A DNA stretch of 64,000 nucleotides from Tachypleus tridentatus (taxonomy: Eukaryota > Arthropoda > Merostomata > Xiphosura > Limulidae). Where the stretch lies: contig NC_134833.1 in NCBI RefSeq assembly GCF_004210375.1, forward strand, positions 49,470,782 through 49,534,781, in the 5' to 3' direction. How positions within the stretch are numbered: position 1 is the stretch's first letter; each line of letters starts with the position of its first letter. A program made the position numbers and the translations under genes. The notes below the pieces were generated by a model that was not told the DNA's origin, ran no database searches, and worked only from the letters and a program-made list of their open reading frames with translations. This document shows positions 11,801-24,900 of the stretch, in pieces.

Positions 11801-14800
11801 CCATCAATAAAACTAGACATCCATTATAAATACCTTCACAAATATTGTGTTTTCCATCAGTAACAAATACTGTATACATTTAAGCACACGGTGATATATA
11901 TCTCCACAAATATTTGATTTACATTTTCTCTTTACCACTGTTGCTTTACCACTACACAATATCATTTATTAGTAACATAACAAACGCATGCTGCAATTAT
12001 AAATAAGCTCTCTTTTAACTTGTTTTAACTTGTGTGTTTAGTCATTTTATCTGCTTCAAGGATATTCATGACATTTAAAACAATATGACAAAATAATTAC
12101 GGTTATATTACTTGTTCAGCAGATACTGTCGTTAAGAAGTTATCCCCCGCTAGTACAGCGGTATGTCTACGGATTTACAATCCAACAATAAGGGGTTCGA
12201 TTCCTCTCTGTGGGCTCAGCAGATTGCCCAATGTGGCTTTGTCACAAGAAAACAACCAACGTTGAGAATTTGCATTGTAGGTTATCCCAATATGTATTAC
12301 AGAATGAATAGAAGAATAACTAACCTTTCTCCCTCTGTAAGGCTGTGTGTGTTATTAACCCATTAAAACTACGAGGAAAGATAAATGTCATTCAAGCTTA
12401 TTAGTTTTTTGCTCATCTATCCCCACAGAATGTGGAAATTCTTCACCCTCCAGCCTACAAAATTCAATACTGAAAACTCGTTCGTCAGTCCTTGTTCTTC
12501 TATTCAATAAATATATAACGTCAGTCAGATTATTTTATATTTTCTCAATATATGCGTGAATGCTGGCAAAGGACAGAAAGACTTGTGAACATGAAGATCT
12601 ATTTGTCATGTACTTTTTGGGTAACGTTATGGAACTGTTCTCCGGACAAGTTTGGACTTCAAACCCGTCTACCAGTACGAAAAACAAACCTTAAAAGCTA
12701 ATATTCGATTTTTTTAAGGGCAAATTATTCTGTAACAAGCAGGAAGTAGAGAAATACATCATTACTGCTACTTCTGACTGATTAGCCAATGACTCAGTTT
12801 AGCAGAATTCACGAATATTGCTGAGAGAGAAAAGTAATAGATTACAAGTCGGTTCTTGGTTATTTTATGTTAAAATTTAATTCCAATATACGTACTAAAA
12901 TCTCATCTTTAGCTTGAAAAACGCTAGGTTCACTCTCTTCCACCTTTTTAACAACTCTTGGACATCAATACCGTTTTTCTTGGTTCTTTTTTGGAACGGT
13001 TGTAGGCTTACGGACTTACAAAGCTAAAATCTGCGTTTCAATTGCATAAGGTGAACCAGCAGATAGTTTGTTTGTTTTTTTGTTTTGAATTTCGCGCAAA
13101 GCTACACAAGGGCTATCTGCGCTAGCCGTTCTTAATTTACCAGTGTAAGACTAGAGGAAAGGCAACTAGTCATCATCACCCACCGCCAACTCTTGGGCTA
13201 CTCTTTTACCAACAAATAATGGGATTGACCGTCACTTTATAACGCCCCCACGACTGAAAGGGCGAGCATGTTTGGTGCGACGGGAATGCGAACCCGCAAC
13301 CCTCAGATTACGAGTCGCACGACTTAACCCACTTGGCCATGCCGGGCCCAGCAGATAGTCCAATTAGGATTTACTCTAAAATATTTTTAAAAAATTCATT
13401 TTAGCTCCAAATTTACTTTCATATACTTTACAAGTATGTGTGTTTTACTTATAGCAAAGTCACATCAGGCTATCTGCCGTGTCCACCGAGGAATCGAATC
13501 CGTGATTTTAGCGTTGTTAATCCGAAGATTTACTGCTGTATCAGAGGGGGACACTTATAAAGTGAGTTTCCTATAAATTCAGGACTCGGCGGCGGCGAAC
13601 AAAATAATATTATGTGTAACAGTTACGTTAAATGTTGGAGTGATCCAGAAAATAGAAATAGCAAACATCTCTCAAATATTAAAAAAAACTGATTAATTTG
13701 GGTAGTGTTTATTGAATTTCTGTTTCATCTAGTTTTATTCCCATCCTGTTCAAACTGACGCCATTTTATTTCAAGAAACAGTTCGTATAGAAACAAAAGA
13801 TACAATATAATACAAGTTTCTCACCTGTATTCTTTTTCCTCTGTTTTCTGGAACGGACTTTGACAAGAATAATAATTACTGCGATCACAAACACAAGTCC
13901 AGCTAGTCCAGCCACTACGGTCACTAGTACTGGTCTAAACTCTACAAACCATCCATCTTTAGGTTCTACAGTTTTGAATAAAATATGATATTGAACACCA
14001 GGTGATGACAAAACGTACGTCAAAATAAAATACGATGTTGTAATACAATTAAATAAAATAATCAATGAAAAAACGACAAAAACTCATTAACAATCCATAG
14101 GCTAACTAAAATAATCAGAATATTATTCTTCAAAATCATACTCAGAAGAATAAAAAGAATATTCGTTGTGATTTTGTAAAACTATGAAATCAAGCTGTTC
14201 TTGCAAGTGTAAAAGTTAGGAATAATGATTCGTGGTTCCTATGTAATCAACCCCCAATGAGTCAGCGGTTAAGCCTGAAGGTTAATCTGTATAGTGCAGA
14301 TAGACCATTGTGTCACATTGAAGCTAACATCAAAGAGACAGACAAAATGAGACTTTGTAATAGTAACATTTAATTAGTTTCATTAATTTTAAAAAGCATA
14401 TAATGGTATGTTTTTACACACTGTTTATTACTCTTTTCATATAAATTTCACCGTTGATGGATGACGAAACAGGTCTTCATTTCACTTTTCTTTATGCATT
14501 ATATTACTATTTTTGCTTAGATTTCAACACAGCTTATACACGGTTAAGTACGTTATGTAAAACTATATTGAATATGCAAATAAGCAGATCACATGACAAA
14601 CAGCCGATATAAAGTCGCTGTAGAAAGTAAAGTATCAGAAAAATATTATATTGTTTGTAGTTTATGGATATCACTGAAAATTTATAGTGCTTGCAAAAAA
14701 ATGCGTAAAAGCGTTTTCTGAAGGACAATATTTATACACTCATATCATGACGATGAGTTCAAGTTAAGGATTTACAACCTGAAAAATGGATTATCCCTTG

Positions 14801-17800
14801 TACTTAATGGGATTCAAAATAAATGAATATGAACCAACTATGTACTTCAGCTATGATAAGTAACTTGTGCACGTGAGAACCGACAAGCAGAAAAGTTACT
14901 GGGAGAGTTATCCACATGCACCAGAAACAGTATGGAACTTAATGAAAAGGATCTTTACCAGAAAAACAACATAAATTACTTGTACACAACATGCTAGCAC
15001 GACATACAGTTCATTCGTTACACACTTCAAACAGCTAAAGAAAGAAACGAGTATTTATGCTTTTCGTACGAAGAATACTGATCAAGTCTGAAGCAATGCT
15101 ATGGATTTCTATCGGACTGATTGTTTGATTTTCAATTTCGCACAAAGCTACACGAGGGCTATCTGCGCTAGCCTTTCTAATGTAGCAATGTAAGACTAAA
15201 GAGAAGGGCTAGTCGTCACAACCCACCGCCAGTTCTTGGGATACTCTTTTATGAACGAATAGTGGGATTGACCGTAACTTTATAACGCCCCCAAGGCTGT
15301 AAGGGCGAGCATGTTTGGTGCAACGGGGATTCGAGCCTGCGACCCTCAGATTATGCGTCAAACATCTTAATCACCTCGCCATGCCGGGCCCCTGTTTTGC
15401 TGAACTGCTGAAACGTCGCTGTACAATAAACAGGTTATGAAAGACGATACAAAGGATGATGTGCTTTGAACATGAAAAGCTTTGTGAAAAAACCCTTCGA
15501 AAAGGATATTATCCTGCAGGGATATAGTCAACCTTCATGTGGCTGCGTGGAGTGTAAGGAAATGATTATGATCCCAAATCTTTTTAACATAACGTACTTA
15601 ACATGTGCAACAACACCATTCTGGATAACTTTAATGTTGTTAATACGTTATAAGCCTTTCAGTTACTTTGCATTCACATGCTTTTTATATAATCTGTATT
15701 TTTATTGTAACGAAACAACGACAAAGTGCTGGTTTTTATGAAACGAGTCAGACGGTAAAATAATTTAAATATTTCAATGTTTATCGGGTAAGACACTATT
15801 ACCTTTATTATAACAAGTTGACACAATTAGATACATAAATAATGACATTTTGTGTTTAACAGTCAATTACGAACGAGAAGAAATTAAGAAGCTAGCTTAT
15901 CTAAACTGTAGAACATACAACTTCTATAAAAGACACTTCAAGAACTTCAAGGATTTATTTATAAACATTCAGAATTGCGCCGATTTTATCCAGAAGTAGA
16001 CAAGGAAAATTCCATTGAGTCGAGTGGCACGAGATCTCTTGATACTTGAGATCCTCAGTGAGGCAAAATATTCAAAACATCGATCTTTAAGTGGTAAACC
16101 ATATACAGATAGAAAAACATCTCTCGTGTGCATGTTTCAATAAATTTTCTTCATATATCTCTTCAACATGTAACACAGGGCCAAAGAATAACACAAGTGT
16201 TCCAACTCTCTCTCTTTTTGTCCATTAAATTTAGTCGCAAGTCTCTAAGAATAATCGTATTGAGCCATTCTCAAAATCTTATAATTCAGTAAGGAACAAC
16301 GACACAGGTGGAACAAAAACACATTAAACATGAAAAAAACAGCACTATTGGATCGATGTAAAGTTCAGTGTTAAAATATGGCATAGAAATAGCCAAACTA
16401 GGATAAAAGAGCACCTCTACGATATGCAAAAATAACAGATAGATTTTCCTCTCTCTTCTTATGCATTAAAACGTATCTGAGTTGTGCAGTGGAAATGTAA
16501 GAGTTCTGAATCCATAACCACTCCCCTAATTATTCTTGAAACTCAAATAAATGATGTAGAATCTTTATATTCACAAATATTGAAAATTGAATAGATGCGT
16601 TAGAGAAATAGCAGCTGGTCAGTACTATTCCTTGACATTTTATTGTCACTCAAAAGAGCAGGAATTGACTGTAGCTTTTCTAACGTGCTCATGAGACAAA
16701 TAATCCCCGATTTTAGCTGTCCCATGTGGGGAATTTGCGAGTCGAACGCCCTAACCACCTGGTTATACCAGATCCCATTTCTGTGAGGACCATATTATTT
16801 CGAGCAATATTTTCTTTTATACACTTTTTATAGACAAATAATAAAAATCAAGGTAAATGTGAAAACCTTGTTGAAATTAAAATTGAGCATTTTTTCAAGA
16901 AATCATGAAACATCGGTGTTCATATTACTTTGACAGTACCTACACTGAAAGTGACAATGTAATACAACGGCAAGTTATTTTTTAAGCTCACCTATTATTA
17001 TGTTTTGATCAATTTGCTTCCACCGTTTTAATGTAAATAATCTGCATAAAACTTAAATTCTCTAACGAAATATTACACGTCGAAAACTTTATAGACCAGT
17101 CATATAGTTGTTCTCAAACCTAAGGAATAATGACGTAGGACTCAGTTTTAAGTGTCTTATTCAAATATTCTCCCTCAACGTATTATCATTGAAATTAAAG
17201 GAAGTATCACCATGGCAGTTCGCTCAATTTTGAACTTCCTTGTTTCATCCTCCTCTATTCACTTAAAGTGGTAAGAATGTAACCTAATTTTTTATTCATT
17301 TGAAAAAAATATATAAAAACACATGTTAAACAAAATACATTTTTATTGCTGTATAAAACAACTCCACCATTTTGATTTTTTTTTATAAAAGATTACTTCA
17401 TATTCCTGTTGACGTGTGTGGCATAAGTTGTTTATTTTATAATTCTCGCTCAGAATTACACATAGGCATACTCGAAGCTGTTCCTCATTTTTGGTTTTTA
17501 AATTTCGCGTAAAGTTACACGAGGTCTATCTGCGCTAGCCGTCCCTAATTTAGCAATATAAGACTAGAGGGAAAACAGCTAGTCATCACCACCCACCGCC
17601 AACTCTTGGGCTACTTTTTGCCAATGAATAGTGGGATTGACCGTCACATTATAACGCCTCCACTGCTGAAAGTGCGAACATGTTTGGTGCGACCAGGATT
17701 AGAACCCGCGACCCTCAGATTACGAGTCGAACGCTTTAACCCACCAGGCCATGCCGGGTCCCCTAATTTTGAATTGATCGACTAGAGGAAAGGCAGCTAA

Positions 17801-18934
17801 TCAGCAACACCCACTGCCAACTCTTCGGCTATTTTTGTGTGGAAAAATATATTCCGGATACGCTAGCTTTTAGGCGACACCCGATACAGTTTTATCAAAA
17901 TTACCGGTATTTTTCATGCACAATCAGAGTAAAATTAAACCTATATAACATTAATATAATCACAACAAAGCAAACTAAATTTTCTTGAAATGAAATTAAG
18001 AAATTTGGCTTTTTACTTCGGGTATCGTAAGTGTTAACTGAATACATTAACAGATCAACGACAACTTACTGGTAACTAAAATATTATTTCATTAGAAACT
18101 TGGGATTGCTAAAAATAAAACTACTTTTTGTATTTTATTTTATTTTTCTATATTTGTATTTTGCACTTATGAAAAAGTTTCGAAGATTATCTCTCCTTAA
18201 TTTCAAACACTGACCAGATGGAAGACAGCCAGTGAATATCACTCTTCCATTCACATTGAGGAATTGAAGCATCTTCAGCTTGGATTATAGCTAATATGTT
18301 CTGGTATTGCATTCATCCCAACCTACTTCACTAACTCTGAAATTCATAACTCTTACACAGGACCAACCTGTGCCTCGTGTAAGTAGGAAACTTTACTGTA
18401 TTTTGATATCTAAAATGGCTTTGCATATAATTCCTCACTTGCATTTTAGCTACAGAATAGCGTCTTATAGAACGGCTCAGATATTGTTTTATTTTTCGAG
18501 TTCAAACTTTTGTCTCATAGCTCCATCGTATATGAAATATAATTACAATTTTGAAATCAGAAAGTTAAACTGTTTCTATTGATGTATTTTACCACGCGCA
18601 AGGTGTCATATATTAATTTCCTGTAATCCTGCCTGAAATAATTTCAGTTAGAGGGTAGGCTGGAAGAGATCCTGGTGAGTAATAAAATCCAACTGGGCGC
18701 ACAAAATATAGCAAATACAAACGGGGAGAAAAGGTTCCATGTATTAATTTACTGTAATCCTGCCTAAGTGAATTTCAAGCTCCACGGCTATTGAAGATTC
18801 CCTCTTGTATTCTTCACAAAACTATTAGTTGTTGAAAGACGTGATCATTATTGTTTCATCGGACAATTAACTAAAATAATACTTAAAATATTTAACATCT
18901 AATAAATATGAGAGTTTTTTTTATACTTTTGGCT

Positions 18935-18976
<42 letters not shown>

Positions 18977-21900
18977 TATATATATATATAAATGTTACTA
19001 TTATTTCAATTACATTAGAATTAATTACCTAAAGTTTGCGCTAGTGTACCATGTCATAATTTAATAACTCAACGAGCACTATATTTACGTTTTCCATGCT
19101 TAAAGTGTAAATTGTCCTATAAACTAAACTTTATCCGCTTTGCTATTTATCGTACGACAGTTAAGGGTAAGCTAGGCTACATCTCACCCACAACAAAGTG
19201 TGTTCATCGATCTGTGGGATGTATTTCCATACCATCAATCCAACAGTGTATTATAATACGTAACAGACCGCCTTGACTACCAAACCTCGTTAAACATGTC
19301 GAACATCACACACCAACGTTATTTATTACCATACTTACACGAGGTGTTTATGTATGTAAATATACTGACATTGAAAAAATATATCTGATAAAGCTTAACT
19401 CTGGTTTTATGTTTTCGCAATATGTGTCAGCTCCACCATCATTATTGGCCTATTTAAGCAGAAAGTTGAGCTGCAACATCTCATTAGAAAAGTCCATGAG
19501 AGCTTTTCTTCCGTTTCTCACGTAAGATTAATAATGTAACTGTATTAGTTAGGGAAATATATTAACAAAATTATACCACAAAGTATCATTTGTAACACAA
19601 TATCATTTTTAAATTCAATACAATATATATAATATGTTTAACAAAAATAGCAAAATACATACACATCTTAACAGATACTAAAAATGTTAAAGTATGACAT
19701 ATTTATTTAAGAACATTATTTCAGGAAAAGAACAATGAACCCACCTTCAGATTTTTCTGGGGTTCTTGATGTATCGACATTTTTAACCCATGCTTCACTT
19801 CTTCCCTTGGCATTTACTGCATATAGTATAATACGGAAATTTGTATCTTCCGGAAGTCTTACAATTGAGAATTCTGGTTTCTTGACGGTAAGGTTTGTGT
19901 GTACTTTCTCGGTGTTTGTTTCATACAATTCAAGTACAAAATGTTGACTCAAGCCACCGTTATAACCCTCCATGCAACCAATCTCTATGAAGTTTGTTGT
20001 AACGTTTATAACTGTACAGTTAACGGGCTTTTCCGGAGGCCCTGTAGGTGATTCGATAATATATTGGCTCTAGTTATTTTCTTTACGCAACTATCAGCAT
20101 TCATAAAAATTCAAATGAAGTTATTTCAGAGAAATATCATTTACTACACATAGTGAAATATATTAACATATAAATCTGTATTTACTCTACATTTGGATTA
20201 GAAAATACTAATATAAATAAATTGTTTCTCGGATTTAAAGTTTTTAATTGTCTTCTTACCAGTTTTCAGGAAATTATTAATATGAAAAGCAAAACCATAT
20301 GCTTCACTTAGGCTTTAAAAACAGATATTGTCTTTTTACCAAACTATGGACAGGATGTGTTCAATATTTGCAATTGTGAACGCCTGCAGCAGGAAGTTTT
20401 TCATTTTAGAAATGTTTTGCGATTTTTACATGCCATTAATTTGTGTATAATGGACGTAAATAATAGATAAAACGTACTATGATATTATCTATAGGGTTTT
20501 CAGAAGTTTAGTTTTGCATAACTTACGTAAACGTGAGTTACATCTTCCAACATAATAATCTCTTAGGGTTCTATGTTACAACTATACTAATACACACCTT
20601 GCTGTGGCAATTTGTGAAGTTGTGAGAAAAGCATCAAGTTTGATTTTTAATTTCGTGCGAAGCTACACTAGAGCTATTTGCACTAGCCGTCTCTAATTTA
20701 GCAGTGTAAGACTAGAGGGAAGGCAGCTAGTCATCACCACCCACCGCCAACTCTTGAGCTACTCTTTTACCAACGAATAGTGGGATTGACCATCATTATA
20801 AAGTCCCCACGGCTGAAAGGGCGAGCATGTTTGGTGTGACGAGAATTCAAACTCGCGATTCTCGGATTACGAGTGCCTTAACTACCTGTCCATGCTGGGC
20901 CAGAATATCAAGAAGTTAGCTAGAACTAGAACTGACCTTACTTTATGAATAACTTATTATCTATAAGTATTAGAATTATAATACACTGAAATATATGTTC
21001 TGAATTTGGTAATTGCTTTTATAAAAACAAGTACCCTTAACAAAGCTTTATTTTTAATCATTAAAACGTAATTGTAAGTTTTATCTATACCCATGATGAC
21101 CTGTAGCTTTTAAGATAAGATATTGACAAAAAAACTACAATGGTAAAAAGAACGCTCACCTGCAGCAGTAATTGTAAAGAAGCATGGTTCTCTCTGGATC
21201 CCGACTTTATTACTTCCCCAGCAGGCTAGCGTACCATAGTCGTCCTGGCTCTGCGGGATGAAACTTGCTACGCTCCTTGTAAAGTTGTCCTTAAACGTTA
21301 ACACTTCTCGGCTTCCCTGGGAATTGTTAAACATCCATCGAAAAGTTACTTGCACTGGATCGGCATCAATCTCGCACAATACTTGCACCGTTTCATGCAC
21401 TGCTGTCCCATACACAACCCTCTGGTTTGGTTCACAAACTGGTTCAACTGAAAAACAGTATTTAGAAAGGGATATTTCATAATAACGAGGCAGATTTCTT
21501 GAAAGATTAATTGAGGCTTCTCAGTGAGAGCATATTAATTTTGAACGGTCAGTACAAAGACGTGTGTGTGTGTGTGTGTGTTTGGGTTGGATAAATGTCC
21601 AGATCAGAAACTCCAACATTCATGTATGGCCATTACTAATTTCTAAAGACTAAGCAGATGGATGGCAAACAACCATCAAGACTCACCAAATATTAGGGCT
21701 CATACATCAGACATCACAGTCAGCAATCTAATACACCGAACATTAGGGCATTTCTGGTCGTAATTATGGCAAATAAAAATATATCATCAATAATCTTGTA
21801 TGGCAAGGAAGAAATACTTTGTCTGAAAATTATGCATTCTCAGATAATAGAAAGAACGACTTACTATGTGGAATAAACAAATAGAAAGGACACTATTCTT

Positions 21901-24900
21901 ATTTTCAACTCAAAAGTAATGTTCCTTTTGAATACTTCGTCCTTTTAAATATGGTTCATTTTAGTATTGTTACTACGATTTACAATCCACGGTAATGACA
22001 GTGATTAAGATAATTGCTGTTTTCACGTAACAAATGATATTGTTGTGTCCTTAATATTAATTCTTCGTCATTATTTGACGAAAGCACATCACGTGATATG
22101 AAACGTTTGAGCTGTTGCCTTAAACATCCAGTCAAAAAAATGACAAGAATGTTGTCTGGTTGTCAAAGCCATTCCTATTGATGTATGACGTCACAGCAGA
22201 ATTTTCCATATAACAATCTTTTGCAGCACAATGAAAGCACGCTGATTCATTTATAACTAATTACAAACAACTAGCTCAAACTTTTAAAATGAATGTGGAA
22301 ATACCTTTACATACTCACAGATGTGGAGTTTTGTTGACGAAAAGGACTTGAGTATTAAAAATCTAATGAAAAGAGCTGTAAAAGTATTCGAGAAATACAG
22401 TGCGAAGGGTGACCGTGGATGACAATGCCGGAAATTTCGTCAGCATTATAAATCAATCTATGTGAAGATGAACAGGTGCGTATTTTATACGTTTTCTGCT
22501 CTTTGAATGCACATAACAATAAAATTGTTTTTGTGATCTAATTTTCAGTGATATATTCATTATGGGCCTGTGATCTTGATAATCATGTTACCAGTAGTGA
22601 TTTGTATAGACAAATATGCCTGCATGCTGAAATTCCATGTACTGAGAATGTGATATATTGTTTAATATTAATGGTAATAATATTACAGATAAGTATCATA
22701 CATTTAATAGTGATTCTTAAAATGAGATTAAAATATTTAATAAAATCTTAATATTTACATGTAACCCCAGAGATCTAAGGTCATATACAATGAAATAGCA
22801 CCAAGTAGTAAGATTTTAATAAAACTGAAAACAGAAGAAAGTGTAGAATATGACAGTTGTTGACCGTTTATGAGGACAACAAATCATATGTTGGCCGAGA
22901 GTAACCTGCACATGTTCAGCGAGGCCGAATGTTGAGAGAGCAGTTAGCCACTCACACACTGGAGAGCAAAACCTGATGTGTTGCCCTGACAACCAATCAA
23001 TAATTGTCTTATTCTACCTCCTCTTCTGTCTTCAGTTCGAAAGTAAGATGTAATGTGACTGAAATGTCTAATTCTCCACAATACCTACATGTAGTTCTTA
23101 AAGAAGATCTTAAATGATGAAGCCTTCAAATATCCTGTTGTCATGCCAACAAGTAGATAGTGTGTGACGAAAACTACAACAAATATGTTTTTCTTCTGCA
23201 GTGTAACCCAAGGAGTAGTAACTTAAACCATAAGATTGTTTATCTGCTTCTATAATAACATATTAACATGATGAAATACAAGAAGAGCGTTTCTACTGAT
23301 GTACCAGCAACTAGTAACTGATGGGAAATAAACGTTTCCTTAATACAAAACAGAAATTTTACATCAGGTAAACATTTACTAGAATCTTCAACAGTTGAGA
23401 AATTATTTTGAATTGAAAATACGTCTAAAATTACAATATTTAAAACACCGTTCTCTCTGCTGTAACGACTGATCATAAACGCAAAACGTGAGATCGAAAG
23501 TTTCAAATGTGCTTTAAACCTTCTTTTTAGTGTGAAATATTACCCGAAGAAACGTGATGTTACCGTTAATGCTCTCAATTAAGCATCTCAAAATTTATAA
23601 AGTAATATAGTTTACTATTTTACACTATTTAATAAAGTATGCATTTTTCTATTTCATACTGCCTAATAAAATTACACTATATAACACAAATTTTGTTCCT
23701 GGATAGTATGTGTTATTTCTTAATTGCTTATGTTGTAAAAGTACAGAAAATGACCATTATTCCCTTCAAACTTTGCTTTTGTGACCTGGATAATGAAATT
23801 TAGAAGTTAACCTATTTTCTAGGTAAAAACGGGCATATTTGCACATTTTCATTTACATAAGGACTGAATGAAACAACATATGAATCAAGATTTACATGTA
23901 TTTATACTAAAGTTATACAAACATGTTTAGAAGTGAGTAGTTTTTTTTTTTTTAGATTTGTGACTGTAATGTAAATCACTTTCACGTATTATCCCCCAAA
24001 TATAGTCACCCATCATGTTTTCGTTATACGCTCCTTGGTAGCGGCAATCAAAGTCCAATATATCTTGGTGCAAGCGCCCGCCTTGCTCTTCTGAGTATGC
24101 TCCCATGTTATCCTTAAATTTATCAAGATCAACGTCAAGGATATATACTTTCAGGGACATCCTGCGGCAAATTTTGCCGTACTTCTTCACTAAAGCCTCA
24201 ACCAGTTTCACATAATTTTCAGCCTTATGATTGCCCAAGAAGCCCCGAACCACTGTGGCAAAGCAGACCAAAGTATTTTTTTCTTTCCTACTGAGCTTCT
24301 TGGGGAATTCTGTACACTTCAGGATCTTCTTCATTTGAGATCCAACGAAGACACCAGTTTTGACCTTTGCCTCAGACAGCTTAGGGAAGAAGTCTCGAAA
24401 GTACTTGAAGGTTGCAGACTCCTTATCAAGAGCTGTGACAACTTGTTTCATAAGACCCAATTTTATGTGTAATGGTGAGAAAAACACCTTCTGTAGGTCC
24501 ACTAGTGACTCACACTTGACATTGTGTCTCCCCACAAAGAACTCAGACCGTTGTGACCAGTGCTTCCTGTTGCAGTGCGCTGCGGTGTCTCTCTGTCCCA
24601 AAGGCAAAGATAACAGGGAAACTTTGTAAAACCTCCTTGAATAGGTCTATGTATTCACTTAGGCAGTTAGAACTAAATTTAAGTAGTGAAGGGTGACCCC
24701 CTGTATATAAATTACTATGGAAATATCTAGAAAATTCTAAAAGGTTCTTAAAAATTTTCTTAAGTTCTACAACACTCTAGAAAGTTCTTGAAAATTCATA
24801 TAAGTTCGATAAAATTCTCTTTCAGCTACTCAGCACTGAATTTACCTGGAATGTTCTGAAAAATGAGTAAATTTGAAAATTTCATTACGCATGTCACAAA

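Larger units (their letters stand above)
11720..13824 (-). other. intron 8 of side-like gene
   Basis: About 2.1 kb, phase 1. Contains family-3 SINEs (12143, 12988 and 13446) and a nested family-1 SINE (13067). The remainder is AT-rich with nothing recognised. Confidence 0.75.
13966..19744 (-). other. intron 7 of side-like gene
   Basis: About 5.8 kb, phase 1. Contains a family-2 fragment (about 14250-14320), family-1 SINEs (15119 and 17488), family-1 fragments (16640-16775 and 17763-17845) and a TA-rich microsatellite (18930-18992). Nothing coding is supported. Confidence 0.75.
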
